From assembly GCF_001027745.1 (NCBI RefSeq), contig NZ_LECU01000006.1:62001-126000 (forward strand): a DNA stretch of 64,000 nt, written 5' to 3'. Shown in pieces: positions 53,327 to 62,343 of the stretch. Every line of letters begins with the position of its first letter. Within the stretch, counting starts at the first letter, position 1. Below the pieces are notes generated by a model. It was not told where the DNA came from. It saw only the letters and a program-made list of their open reading frames with translations, and did no database searches. A program made the translations under genes and the position numbers. The DNA is from Pedobacter sp. BMA. GTDB taxonomy: Bacteria; Bacteroidota; Bacteroidia; Sphingobacteriales; Sphingobacteriaceae.

Positions 53327-55708
53327 TTATTTCAGCGTTTTTTCAAAAAGCTTAAAAATCCGTTTATATTCATCAGTCCAGCTGGACGGTTCAACAAAAC
53401 CATGATCCTCTACGGGGTAAACTGCGAGCTCCCAGTTATTTTTACCGAGTTCAATGAAACGCTGGGTAAGGCGAACGATGTCCTGAAAGTGAACATTAAC
53501 ATCAACCATTCCGTGGGCCATAAGCAGATTGCCTTTTAATTTATCAGCAAAGTATATTGGTGAACTTTTTTTATAAGCAATAGGATCGTTGAAAGGTTCA
53601 TTGAGGATATTAGATGTATATCCATGATTGTAATGTGCCCAATCGGTAACCGAGCGTAATGCTGCTCCGCTGGCAAAAACATCGGCTTCGTTGAACATGG
53701 CCATCAATGTAATGAAACCTCCGTACGAACCGCCATATAATCCTACATGTTTAGGATTTACACCATATTTCTCTACCAGAAATTTGACGCCGTCAACCTG
53801 GTCAGTTAAATCCTTTCCGCCCATAAAACGATAAATACCGGTCCGGTGGTCTCTTCCATAACCAGAACTAGCAGTATAATCAATGTCTATTACCGTGTAT
53901 CCGTGATCTGCAAGCAGGTTATTGAACATAAATTCCCTGAAGTAAGTGCTCCAGCCGAAGTGAACATTCTGCAGGTAGCCTGCACCATGCACAAATACCA
54001 CTGCCGGATGATTGGCGGCAGGCTGATCGGACTTATAAACCCGTGCATATACATCGGCACCATAACGGTTCTTGAAAGACACTAAATCGGGTTCTCTCCA
54101 TTTATATGAATTAAATTCCGGAGATGTTGATGAAGTAATTTTTGTGGCCTTTGCGCCAGCCTTATTTTGCTGAAGATAAAGCTCACCCGGCTTATTCATA
54201 TAAGAGTAGTTAATTGCGATGTATTTTTCATCAGGAGAAAGCGTAATATCACTTAATCCCTTCATGGCAGTAATCTGAATAATTTCTCCTCCGTTTACGC
54301 TAATCTTGAAGAAATTCGTAATTCCGGGATGTTCCTTATTGGCCTTGAAATAAAAATAGTTTTTGTCTTTCGAGAGTTCAAGCGTTTGAACTTCCCATTT
54401 ACCTGAAGTGAGTTGCTTTTTGTCGCCACTGGAAACATTTGCGACATATAAATGAGAATATCCGGATGCCTCACTTTGATAATAAAAGCGATTATTGTCT
54501 ATCCATCCCGAACTGCCCTGGTAAAAACCACTGATTCCAGGTCCGCCTATCCATGCCTCATCATGCTGCCTGTCGATGAGGTTGAATTTGCCAGTCGAAG
54601 CATCAAGTTTTAAAATCCAGCGATCCTTGTTATCCAGAGAGGATGCAATTACTACCGCAGCTGTACCATTCTGATTCCAAACAGGGCCGAAAAAATTAAC
54701 AGGCCTATCAGCATTCTTCTTTTTTAGACTATCCAATTCCTTTGGATAATCTTTATAGAATTCCGGGATATCTTTTATTCCGGTGATTGTTGAAGTTTGA
54801 AGGGCGTAAACAGAATCCTTTACCGTATCGTAAATAAAGCCCTGTGAAAGGTTTTCGGTTTCGCCAACCTTTGTCCTGCCAGGGATATCTTCAGTATATC
54901 CTGAAGCAGTTACATAATTAGGGACTATGGTATTGTGGTTACCAGTGGCAGGCGAGGTAAGCTTATAGGTGATAAAATGACCATCGGGACTGATTACTAC
55001 GCTCGTTAGTGATTTATCATCAGTATAAAGCGGTTTAAGGGGCTTTGAATCAGCAGAGGAAGCACCGAAACGGCCTCTGCCACCACGACCAGCATTCCGT
55101 GTTTCTGCATTTCGCTTTTTAATGATATCAAAAAGCTCAGTTTGCTGAGACTTCAGCCAACTTTCCTGTTCGGTGGCCGACTTTGTTGCAGACTTACCAG
55201 CGGGCTTTCCTTTGATAAAATTAGTTAGCTGCTTTGTTTCCGCAGTGTTAAGGCCTAACTGAAAGAGATTATCGCCCAGCTGATAAATGACATCTCCATT
55301 TGTCAGGAAGGCTGGATTGCTTTCTCTTTCTATGGTATTGGTTAACCGCATTTCTTTTTTGCTATTGAAATTCTGCAGATAAATGTCGCCTCCTTTCTCG
55401 ATCAGACCGAGTGTTTTATCCTTGTTATAGACATAATTCAGGCTTAAAAGCTTCTCATCTTCTTTATCTACAGCTTTTAAAGGCTTTGTTGCCGTGGGAG
55501 CGATTTTAAAAAGTTCTTCTTTAGTCTTATTTTCCGGATTCCAGTTAAAGTATAATGTTTTGCTATCTGCTGTCCATCTGAAGTTTGCAGGTGAAACGCC
55601 CATCCACTTTGGATCGCGCATGATTTTTTCGACAGTTAGTGGAGCAATTTGTTGCGCAAAAGCATAGTTGCCCGTGCAAAGCAATAGGAAAAGTAAAGAT
55701 TTCTTCAT
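53327..55708 (-). CDS. S9 family prolyl oligopeptidase (DPP-IV-like)
   Basis: A 793-residue exported peptidase (signal MKKSLLFLLLCTGNYAFA). An N-terminal beta-propeller (about 40-520) carries WD-like repeats with 'SPD' motifs (ISPDGHFITYKL, LSPDEKYIAINY). The C-terminal alpha/beta hydrolase has VFVHGAGYLQ, the nucleophile in GLYGGSYGGFITL and the His in PVEDHGFVEPS; Asp of MVDVNVHFQD completes the triad. A 35-residue Gly/Arg-rich insertion (NAGRGGRGRFGAS) interrupts the propeller. It probably cleaves X-Pro or short peptides in the periplasm. Confidence 0.95.
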   Translation of the reverse strand: MKKSLLFLLLCTGNYAFAQQIAPLTVEKIMRDPKWMGVSPANFRWTADSKTLYFNWNPENKTKEELFKIAPTATKPLKAVDKEDEKLLSLNYVYNKDKTLGLIEKGGDIYLQNFNSKKEMRLTNTIERESNPAFLTNGDVIYQLGDNLFQLGLNTAETKQLTNFIKGKPAGKSATKSATEQESWLKSQQTELFDIIKKRNAETRNAGRGGRGRFGASSADSKPLKPLYTDDKSLTSVVISPDGHFITYKLTSPATGNHNTIVPNYVTASGYTEDIPGRTKVGETENLSQGFIYDTVKDSVYALQTSTITGIKDIPEFYKDYPKELDSLKKKNADRPVNFFGPVWNQNGTAAVVIASSLDNKDRWILKLDASTGKFNLIDRQHDEAWIGGPGISGFYQGSSGWIDNNRFYYQSEASGYSHLYVANVSSGDKKQLTSGKWEVQTLELSKDKNYFYFKANKEHPGITNFFKISVNGGEIIQITAMKGLSDITLSPDEKYIAINYSYMNKPGELYLQQNKAGAKATKITSSTSPEFNSYKWREPDLVSFKNRYGADVYARVYKSDQPAANHPAVVFVHGAGYLQNVHFGWSTYFREFMFNNLLADHGYTVIDIDYTASSGYGRDHRTGIYRFMGGKDLTDQVDGVKFLVEKYGVNPKHVGLYGGSYGGFITLMAMFNEADVFASGAALRSVTDWAHYNHGYTSNILNEPFNDPIAYKKSSPIYFADKLKGNLLMAHGMVDVNVHFQDIVRLTQRFIELGKNNWELAVYPVEDHGFVEPSSWTDEYKRIFKLFEKTLK

Positions 55709-55786
55709 GAATATTGGTTTGGATACCGCAATTTAGACAATGCGAAAACTAAATCATGAAGGAAATGGAAATGTTACAAGTTTGGG

Positions 55787-56974
55787 CTATCTGATTACCC
55801 TTCCTGTTCGATCCACATTCACTATATCAAATGGTTTCAGGTATTCGTTTATGATTACAGAAAATTCCCTGCGGGTTAAGACTTTGTTCATATTGTATTT
55901 CGAACTGAATTTGTATTGTTTGACCCATTTCTTCTCGATTTCTGCTTTCGTTGTTTCCGGCGCTTTGTTACCGACATAACACACCAGGGATATCGTATTT
56001 TCGAGATTAACCGCGACATCTTTGTGGTCGTCGAACCAGATCTGTGCTTTGTAGTAGTAATCTTTTACCGGCTGTTTGATTTCCTCATACAAAACTGCTT
56101 TTTCCGGATTAAAGAACAATTTTTCGTTTTTCAATTCTGCCTTTAAAATACCTGTAATACCTACCTTTTGAATGGCCAGCCAGTTTGAATCTGCAATTTT
56201 AACATCTTCGAAAGGCATTAGGGGTAGTTTATAACTTAATAATTCACCCTGTATTCTCTTCAAGTTCGATAAGCTGGTTTTAGTTTGGAAAAAGGCCGCA
56301 TAAGCAGCCGTTGCGCCAGCAGCCTGACCTGTTTCTAAATGATCAGGCTCAATGTATAGGATGTTTTCCTGATCGGGGATGAGTAAATTGTAAAGCGAAA
56401 TAAAGTTGACACTTTCCCCTATTGCACCAACTGTGGTTCGGTATGAATTTTCATAATAATTAACCGGGGTAGTTTCTGCCGGCTTTAAGGTTTGAATTTT
56501 TAAAGCCGCGTAAACTTGTTCAGGGCGATCAGTGATAATCAGAATTTTTGCCCTGATGCTTCTGTCTTTATTAATTTTAGCCTCCCAATTACTCCCCGAT
56601 CTTTTAATCTCAATTATTGAGGTATTATTAATCACATCGAAAAGTTTCGAACTATCAGACCATGTTTTAACCACGGCATTGAAAATCTGACTCGTTATTA
56701 CGGGGAGCGGAATACTATCTGCCAGTTTTAAAGATTTTCTGGCTCTTTTCTCAAAAGCTCCCGTTACGCCACTTTGTATAAATTTTCTATAGTCATCTGT
56801 TTTAAACCCATCGCTTTGTGTCAAAACAATCGAATTTACACCCGACTCAGATGCCTGTACACCTGCCGCAAAGGCGGCATTTCCATTGCCTAAAATTAAT
56901 ACATCTGTTCTGGTAGTCTGAGCATCCGCAATTAAAGGAATCAACAGTGCAAAAACAAGAAACAACTTCTTCAT
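55787..56974 (-). CDS. Exported FAD-dependent oxidoreductase-like protein
   Basis: A 395-residue protein with a signal peptide (MKKLFLVFALLIPLIADA) followed at once by a dinucleotide fold, VLILGNGNAAFAAGVQAS, which is a variant of GxGxxG with Asn in place of the middle Gly. The pattern resembles the FAD-dependent oxidoreductase (FAD_oxidored) group of Bacteroidota, often secreted. LETGQAAGATAAYAAF is the typical second motif of that group. The electron donor and substrate are unknown, and the altered GxG site leaves FAD binding uncertain. Confidence 0.75.
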   Translation of the reverse strand: MKKLFLVFALLIPLIADAQTTRTDVLILGNGNAAFAAGVQASESGVNSIVLTQSDGFKTDDYRKFIQSGVTGAFEKRARKSLKLADSIPLPVITSQIFNAVVKTWSDSSKLFDVINNTSIIEIKRSGSNWEAKINKDRSIRAKILIITDRPEQVYAALKIQTLKPAETTPVNYYENSYRTTVGAIGESVNFISLYNLLIPDQENILYIEPDHLETGQAAGATAAYAAFFQTKTSLSNLKRIQGELLSYKLPLMPFEDVKIADSNWLAIQKVGITGILKAELKNEKLFFNPEKAVLYEEIKQPVKDYYYKAQIWFDDHKDVAVNLENTISLVCYVGNKAPETTKAEIEKKWVKQYKFSSKYNMNKVLTRREFSVIINEYLKPFDIVNVDRTGRVIR

Positions 56975-57094
56975 TCAGCGTGATTTAAATTAATTGCAAT
57001 ATGCTTTAAATGAATGAATTTTTAATAAAATGAAATTATTTTAACTAAATTTAATAGGCACACCGATAGGTTAACCTGTTTCTATAAAAATAAG

Positions 57095-57102
57095 TACCTT
57101 TC
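57095..57102 (+). promoter_or_regulatory. -7-like box 4 nt before the DinB-like gene
   Basis: TACCTTTC (7 of 8 to TAnnTTTG) ends 4 nt before the ATG at 57107, the same spacing as at lpxD. No clear TTTG lies at the right distance upstream. Confidence 0.4.
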
Positions 57103-57106
57103 GGAT

Positions 57107-57634
57107 ATGGATATAGAACTACTTAAATACCCTATTGGACAATTTATCATGCCCGATGTCTTTGATCAGCAACTGGCAGAAATCTGGATTTCGGAGATTG
57201 AGCATTTGCCCAATCAGATCAAAAAAGTAACAGACAATTTGAGCGTTGAGGAACTGAATCGAACCTATCGTCCAGGCGGGTGGACTCTAAGACAGGTTGT
57301 ACACCATATTCCAGACAGCCACATGAACGCTTACATTCGTTTTAAGCAAGCAGTTACTGAAGAAACTCCTGTAATCAGACCTTACTACGAAGAGCGCTGG
57401 GCAGAAACAGAAGAAGCGAAAAACGGTGACATTGAACTGTCGGTTACATTACTTGGTGCTTTACACCGTAGGTGGGTAACTTTCCTAAGAACCCTGCAAC
57501 CGGAAGATTATCAAAAGAAGTACATTCACCCGGCACAGGATAGAGAGCTTACTTTGGCTAATATGTTAGGAATGTATGCATGGCACGGTAAGCATCATTT
57601 AGCACATATCACAACAACCATAAACACCAGATAG
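57107..57634 (+). CDS. YfiT/BstA-type DinB-superfamily putative metal-dependent transferase
   Basis: A 175-residue protein of the YfiT branch of the DinB superfamily: LKYPIGQF at the start, then GWTLRQVVHHIPDSHMNAY (first His pair) and MYAWHGKHHLAHI (last His pair), the three-His metal site. In Bacillus the relative BstA joins bacillithiol to electrophiles; many Bacteroidota also make bacillithiol, so a similar detoxification role is plausible. Single gene. Confidence 0.92.
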   Translation: MDIELLKYPIGQFIMPDVFDQQLAEIWISEIEHLPNQIKKVTDNLSVEELNRTYRPGGWTLRQVVHHIPDSHMNAYIRFKQAVTEETPVIRPYYEERWAETEEAKNGDIELSVTLLGALHRRWVTFLRTLQPEDYQKKYIHPAQDRELTLANMLGMYAWHGKHHLAHITTTINTR

Positions 57635-57675
57635 CAGAAGTATGCATTTCGTTTATTGGCTTTCATTGCAGTGAT

Positions 57676-58401
57676 TTACATCATGACCAGCATGGTTGCA
57701 CTCATGGCAATCATTATTGCATCTTCTACAATGGTAACCGTACTCATTGGTAAATTAAACACTGCACCTAAACAGGCGCATCGAATTTTCTTTTTATTTA
57801 TTACGCTTTCCAATACACCGAGAATACTAACAGTCATTACAACCAGTGTTACCCAGTTTAAGATCACCGGAGATAAATTACAAGCAAAACCTAAGCCTAA
57901 ACCCAGTTCAATGAATGCGTAAACATAACCCCACAGGCTAAGCTTTTTAGCGACGATATCGTACATCGCATAACTTTCGGCAAATGCCTTCAGGTCGAGG
58001 AATTTGAAGAAGGAGAATACGAGGAAAAATCCTGCCATAAATACCCGCATAAAAGTCATCAAATTCAGGGTACTGTTTTGCCATGAAACGATGAATGAAA
58101 TTGCAGTTACATAACCAAAAATCAATAAGATTGGCTTATAGGTTTGTATCCATGATTTGCTTTCTTGCATCACGTCATGAGGGGTATTTGCAGAAATCTG
58201 ATATTTACTGTTTATTCCGCCGAGTGCATGCTGCAGATCAGATAAACCTATGTGCTTAGCCATGCCGATGGTCGCCGAGTTATTCTCCTTCGAAACCTCG
58301 ACAGAAGTTACATCGGGTAAAACGAGTAGATTATTTTTAACTTTATTTTCGCAACCACTGCAGGTCATGCCGGTAAGTTGATAGGTATGTGTCATCATCA
58401 T
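57676..58401 (-). CDS. HMA domain-MauE/DoxX-like membrane protein
   Basis: A 241-residue fusion. The N-terminal HMA domain (about 1-70) has TGMTCSGCENKVKNNL with the CxxC metal site. After a linker, four hydrophobic segments (about 88-108, 113-133, 145-172, 178-200) resemble the MauE/DoxX group. The C-terminus contains IRCACLGAVFNLPMSTVTIVED, with CxC near membrane segment 4. I placed the start at 58401 because a -7 box (58411-58418) overlaps the longer frame. A metal (probably Cu+ or Hg2+) handling or reducing role is inferred from the HMA domain and neighbours. Confidence 0.82.
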   Translation of the reverse strand: MMMTHTYQLTGMTCSGCENKVKNNLLVLPDVTSVEVSKENNSATIGMAKHIGLSDLQHALGGINSKYQISANTPHDVMQESKSWIQTYKPILLIFGYVTAISFIVSWQNSTLNLMTFMRVFMAGFFLVFSFFKFLDLKAFAESYAMYDIVAKKLSLWGYVYAFIELGLGLGFACNLSPVILNWVTLVVMTVSILGVLESVINKKKIRCACLGAVFNLPMSTVTIVEDAIMIAMSATMLVMM

Positions 58402-58410
58402 AATTTTAAA

Positions 58411-58418
58411 CAAAAATA
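58411..58418 (-). promoter_or_regulatory. -7 box TATTTTTG before the HMA-MauE gene
   Basis: On the minus strand TATTTTTG matches TAnnTTTG and lies 9 nt before the ATG at 58401. It favours that start over one at 58413. Confidence 0.45.
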
Positions 58419-58514
58419 CCTGATTAGCTGGTTAATAACGTTACAGAATAATCATAAAATGTTACAGGATTTTAAGTGGCATACGCTGTATAGAAATAAA
58501 GGGACAAGGTGTGA

Positions 58515-59339
58515 CTAGCCGACCAGAACCGAAGTCATGGTTAACGAGCCGCCTACAGCCTTATCGTTAAAGAAAGAAATATCCTCCCTTTCGTTTTTCA
58601 TTCCTAAGGTATAAATAAGTGGTAGATAATGTTCAGGGGTCGGAATGGCAAGCATTGCTTCAGCACCTAAATTTCTATAATCGATTAGGGGCTTATGGTC
58701 GCCGTTCATGATCAGGTTTTTAAATTTACCATTCATTTCGTTAGCCCAATCGTAGCCTCCTCCGTTAATCATTTCCCAACTCAGCATACGCAGGTTATGA
58801 ACCATGTTTCCGCTCCCGATAACCAAAACACCTTTTTTACGAAGGGCGTAAATCTCTTGTGCAATTTCGTAGTGTTGTTCCGGTGATTTCGTATAATCAA
58901 TACTTAATTGCAACACAGGGATGTTAGCTTCAGGATACATATGCCTTACTACGGTCCAGGTTCCATGATCTAAACCCCAATCATGATCTAAGCCAACATT
59001 AGTACTGTGTATGAGAGATGGTATTTCTTCAGCAAGTTTTGCATCACCGGGAGCAGGATACTGCACATCAAAAAGCGCTTGGGGGAAGCCTCCGAAATCA
59101 TGAATGGTTGATGGAAAATCCATCGCTGTGACGAAAGTGCCACGGGTATACCAATGCGCTGAAACAACGAGAACTGCTTTGGGTACCGGAATATGTTTTG
59201 CCAAATCCGCCCAACTCTGGCTAAACTCATTGTGCTCAATACCATTCATCGGCGAGCCATGACCAATAAAAATGGTTGGCATTAGCTCCGTTTGTGGCAA
59301 ACGCTGTGTGAAGTTGTTGAATTGTGATAATGCTGACAT
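58515..59339 (-). CDS. Extradiol dioxygenase (YgiD / 4,5-DOPA dioxygenase family)
   Basis: A 274-residue protein of the class III extradiol dioxygenase (LigB) family. Zinc or iron ligands appear in MPTIFIGHGSPMNGIE (His), VVSAHWYTRG (His) and LDHDWGLDHGTWTVV (His), as in YgiD. Members open catechol-type rings such as L-DOPA. I chose ATG 59339 over a TTG two codons earlier. It has its own -7 box TAATTTTG (59359-59366) and lies 101 nt after the AraC-like gene. Confidence 0.93.
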   Translation of the reverse strand: MSALSQFNNFTQRLPQTELMPTIFIGHGSPMNGIEHNEFSQSWADLAKHIPVPKAVLVVSAHWYTRGTFVTAMDFPSTIHDFGGFPQALFDVQYPAPGDAKLAEEIPSLIHSTNVGLDHDWGLDHGTWTVVRHMYPEANIPVLQLSIDYTKSPEQHYEIAQEIYALRKKGVLVIGSGNMVHNLRMLSWEMINGGGYDWANEMNGKFKNLIMNGDHKPLIDYRNLGAEAMLAIPTPEHYLPLIYTLGMKNEREDISFFNDKAVGGSLTMTSVLVG

Positions 59340-59358
59340 CGCCAAGAAGTTTGAATAA

Positions 59359-59366
59359 CAAAATTA
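59359..59366 (-). promoter_or_regulatory. -7 box TAATTTTG before the dioxygenase gene
   Basis: On the minus strand TAATTTTG fits TAnnTTTG and ends 19 nt before the ATG at 59339. No good -33 box is visible. Confidence 0.4.
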
Positions 59367-59440
59367 CAGCGCCAGATGAGGTTAAGTCTTGATTTATGAT
59401 AAGAAAAATAATCCTTTGGGAGGTTGATGTTAAATATAGG

Positions 59441-59995
59441 CTACACTTCATCCAAAGGTTTTCTATCATTTAAATGTTTATAGGCGGAAGGTGTAAGACC
59501 TGTAACCTTTTTAAATTGAGATGAAAGGTGTGCAACGCTGCTATAATTGAGTTCGAAAGCAATCTCGCTTAAGGTAAGTTCTCCATAAGTGAGCATTTCT
59601 TTGGCCTTCTCTATTTTTTGTGCGATAAAATACTTTTCGATTGTTTGATTTTCAACTTCTGAAAAGATAGTGCTCAATTGGTGATATTCGAGATTTAGCA
59701 AGCTGCTTAAATAGGCAGAAAGATTAATTTTTAATGGTTCCATGGAATAGTGAACGAGATTAATAATTGAGGTTTTAATCTGCTCTGAAAGCTGCGTTCG
59801 TTTATCCTCCAAAAGTTCGAAACCAAAAGCATTCAACTGATCTCCTATTTTAGATTTATCGGTTGCAGAGATACCTTCCTGTAAAGAAACCCGACCCAGT
59901 TCGACAGAAACAGGGTTAAAGCCGAGTTTCTGCAACTCTGCTTTAACCACCATTTTGCAACGGTTGCATACCATGTTTTTGATATGCAGATTCAT
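59441..59995 (-). CDS. AraC-family regulator with N-terminal HMA-like domain
   Basis: A 184-residue protein. Residues 1-65 are HMA-like: MNLHIKNMVCNRCKMVVKAEL with the CxxC pair (Cys10, Cys13) and a ferredoxin-like pattern. Residues about 80-178 are the AraC HTH (EKAKEMLTYGELTLSEIAF, then LSSQFKKVTGLTPSAYK). So metal binding probably controls DNA binding directly in one protein. It is the last gene of the metal operon; its ATG overlaps the DUF3347 stop by one base (TAATG). Confidence 0.88.
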   Translation of the reverse strand: MNLHIKNMVCNRCKMVVKAELQKLGFNPVSVELGRVSLQEGISATDKSKIGDQLNAFGFELLEDKRTQLSEQIKTSIINLVHYSMEPLKINLSAYLSSLLNLEYHQLSTIFSEVENQTIEKYFIAQKIEKAKEMLTYGELTLSEIAFELNYSSVAHLSSQFKKVTGLTPSAYKHLNDRKPLDEV

Positions 59996-60498
59996 TATTT
60001 TGATTTTATCGTTTCAGACACATTACCACAATCAAACATCATGCTTCCATAGTATGGATTTTCAATGTTTTCCTTTTCATTTAACCAGCTGGCTTTTGCC
60101 ATCGGGCAATGCTGAACATATACCGTAGCATTATTAAATTTGATATTTCTTACCGTTTTAATCATTGCCGAAGAAAGACTTTCGAAAGATTTTCGCTGTG
60201 CTTTGATATCTTTTCCGGCAGCTAATTCGATTGACTTTGCTTTGATAATTTTTGATTGCTCCATCCAAAGCATATGTTGAGCAGCAGGAAGGTCTTTGTG
60301 TTGTATCGCATCAACCTTGTTAGAAAGCGCATTTGCTTTTACTTTTGCTACATCTTGTTTGTCGAAAGCCAGTGCATTTTTCACGTCGTAATAAGCTGCA
60401 AGCAATTGGTTAAAAGCCGCATCAGTTTTACTTTGTGCAAATGTTGTTTTGGTCATTGAGATAGCAAATACAGCTATCAGTACTATTATTTTTTTCAT
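59995..60498 (-). CDS. DUF3347 copper-associated periplasmic protein
   Basis: A 167-residue exported protein (signal MKKIIVLIAVFAISMTKTTFA). The helical body (FNQLLAAYYDVKNAL) and C-terminal YVQHCPMAKASWLNEK ... NPYYGSMMFDCGNV give the DUF3347 pattern with His, Cys and Met residues suited to copper binding; DUF3347 also occurs at the end of CusB-type efflux adaptors. It lies 8 nt after the outer-membrane gene and is coupled to the AraC regulator. Confidence 0.88.
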   Translation of the reverse strand: MKKIIVLIAVFAISMTKTTFAQSKTDAAFNQLLAAYYDVKNALAFDKQDVAKVKANALSNKVDAIQHKDLPAAQHMLWMEQSKIIKAKSIELAAGKDIKAQRKSFESLSSAMIKTVRNIKFNNATVYVQHCPMAKASWLNEKENIENPYYGSMMFDCGNVSETIKSK

Positions 60499-60506
60499 AT
60501 TATCAA

Positions 60507-61319
60507 TTATTTTAAAGCATTAAAAAAGTTAAATTCTGCCCTTAAAAGGTACATATTTTTGGTGTATCTGTTTACCATGTTTCCTGTAGCCTGGAAACGA
60601 TATCCAAGGTCAATCCTTGTTCTGCTGTTTAAAATCAGCTGAACTGCCGGAGCTAAATCCAGGTATGACTGACCAGAGGATGGATCGGTTTTACCCAGCA
60701 TCTCAAAGTAGAAATTAAAATTAGGCTCCTTGTAATTTTTGTACACCAGGGGGAAAAGCAAATATCCTGAAGACAGGCTGTAAGATAACATATTATTGGG
60801 TCGGGGCATTCCTGCGATCTGGCTTTCACTATCCTTAAAAGCATGAGCATAGCCGAGTGTCGCAGAAAGGGCCAGTTTATGCAGCAATTGCGTAAAAATC
60901 AGGCCTCCCTGTACCCCACTGTTATCTCCTTCCAGATTAATATCTCTCGTGTAGGTTGGCCGCTTGCTTGTACTTATCCTTCCGAAGGCAGCAGCCCTGA
61001 AATGGCTCTGTGCTTCATCTATTGATAAAAACCTGTATTTAACATATAAGCTCCCCCCTTCCAAACGATATTTTCCATCCATATCCGAAAGAAAAGCCTG
61101 TGCATGTGCCATCAGGTTTTTGTTAAAGCCAAACATCACTTCGGGAATTGTTCTGCTTACAAAATCAGGATTGTTAAACATACCTTCATTGGTTAGCCTA
61201 ACCCCGATGGATTTAGTTGGCATATTGCTGGCCGGCTCAGTAAACACATATAATTCCTGGGCTACAACATGACCGACTGTACCGGCCAAAACCAGCACAA
61301 CAAATAGTAATTTCTTCAT
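60507..61319 (-). CDS. Predicted outer-membrane beta-barrel protein of the metal operon
   Basis: A 270-residue exported protein (signal MKKLLFVVLVLAGTVGHVVA). The mature part is rich in alternating strands with aromatic girdles (EGGSLYVKYRFLS, LIFTQLLHKLALSATLGYAHAF, LRAEFNFFNA) and ends in Phe-rich strands, as a small barrel would. I know no assigned function. Its place between an HMA protein and DUF3347 suggests a role in moving or sensing metal at the outer membrane. Confidence 0.7.
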   Translation of the reverse strand: MKKLLFVVLVLAGTVGHVVAQELYVFTEPASNMPTKSIGVRLTNEGMFNNPDFVSRTIPEVMFGFNKNLMAHAQAFLSDMDGKYRLEGGSLYVKYRFLSIDEAQSHFRAAAFGRISTSKRPTYTRDINLEGDNSGVQGGLIFTQLLHKLALSATLGYAHAFKDSESQIAGMPRPNNMLSYSLSSGYLLFPLVYKNYKEPNFNFYFEMLGKTDPSSGQSYLDLAPAVQLILNSRTRIDLGYRFQATGNMVNRYTKNMYLLRAEFNFFNALK

Positions 61320-61323
61320 TTTT

Positions 61324-61860
61324 TTAAGAAAGAACTAAGTGAAAAACACGGGTTTTCTTACCATTAACAACGGCAGCGCCGCTTGAATAAGCATCAGAGT
61401 TTACCGTTGCAGCTTGTTTTTTAAATGCAGATCCTGAGATAAAATCTTTATCAACTACAGCTGCCTTTACTGTTCCGTTAAGCGTTTTGTTTTTAGCATT
61501 TACAAACCGGTAAACATTTCCATCCACAATTGCCTGGCCTTTATCGTCTACCTTAACCTGATTAAAAGTAAACTCAGCCATTAGTCCTCCTACCGAAAAG
61601 CCTGCATCCTGAACTTTTTTACGAACCATGTCAAGATTAATGTCAGCCCCTTTTTTAAAAGTCAGGACAAAAATATTTTTATTAAGATCGGGCTTTACTG
61701 AATTGATGAAGCCGAGTGTTTCAAGTGATTTTTGTGTTGCATTTGAACACATAGAGCAGGTTAAACCGGTAACCTTTAAATCGGCTGTTGAAATTTGTTG
61801 TGCCGAAACGTTAACGGCAAAAAGAAGCATAATAATGCTGAATAATTTTATTGTTTTCAT
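61324..61860 (-). CDS. Exported HMA-domain metal-binding protein
   Basis: A 178-residue exported protein (signal MKTIKLFSIIMLLFAVNVSA). An HMA domain covers about residues 25-95, with VTGLTCSMCSNATQKSLETLGF giving the CxxC site (C-S-M-C). The remaining strands (GNVYRFVNAKNKTLNG) are family-specific. It starts the operon that continues, after 4 nt, with the outer-membrane gene. A periplasmic copper chaperone role is inferred. Confidence 0.87.
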   Translation of the reverse strand: MKTIKLFSIIMLLFAVNVSAQQISTADLKVTGLTCSMCSNATQKSLETLGFINSVKPDLNKNIFVLTFKKGADINLDMVRKKVQDAGFSVGGLMAEFTFNQVKVDDKGQAIVDGNVYRFVNAKNKTLNGTVKAAVVDKDFISGSAFKKQAATVNSDAYSSGAAVVNGKKTRVFHLVLS

Positions 61861-61936
61861 GATTTTTGAAATTAGAATTTAAGAAATAAACTATTCCTAA
61901 GGGATGTTGAACACCCTTTAAGGTTTACTAATTATC

Positions 61937-62338
61937 CTAATTCCTGAAAATGCAATTGAAAACGTGCAGTGCTACACCAAGCCTGAGCGGAGGTGCTTTG
62001 TTGCTTATTTTATTAAAGAAACTTGATTTTAAATCACTAAAGAAAGTAATAACCGGTGGATGAAGAAAAAGTTGAATTGAAAACAACTTAGGCATTTCCA
62101 CCTTCGCTTCAACCTGATGGCTATCTTTGACTTTTACCGTTACCTGTGTATTTTTACAGCAACCATCGTCTTTCTTTTCAGCAGGAATATCTTTGCAGAA
62201 CTTACAGGATACAGCATTACTGAACAGTTTAACATTTTCGAGCTTCCCGCCGCAAAAATGTAAACTTAAAGCCAAACCCATAACACTTACCGTATACAAT
62301 ACGGCTAAAGAAAGTGCTATTTTTTGTTTTAACTTCAT
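61937..62338 (-). CDS. Small Cys-rich exported protein (HYC_CC_PP-like)
   Basis: A 133-residue protein with a signal (KIALSLAVLYTVSVMGLAL) followed by LHFCGGKL, SCKFCKD and DGCCKN, then a C-terminal segment with HPPVIT. The order of HxC, CxxC, CC and PP fits the HYC_CC_PP group, of unknown function but often near metal genes. I chose the ATG at 62338 because the longer frame would overlap a consensus -7 box at 62344-62351. Confidence 0.8.
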   Translation of the reverse strand: MKLKQKIALSLAVLYTVSVMGLALSLHFCGGKLENVKLFSNAVSCKFCKDIPAEKKDDGCCKNTQVTVKVKDSHQVEAKVEMPKLFSIQLFLHPPVITFFSDLKSSFFNKISNKAPPLRLGVALHVFNCIFRN

Positions 62339-62343
62339 TATTA

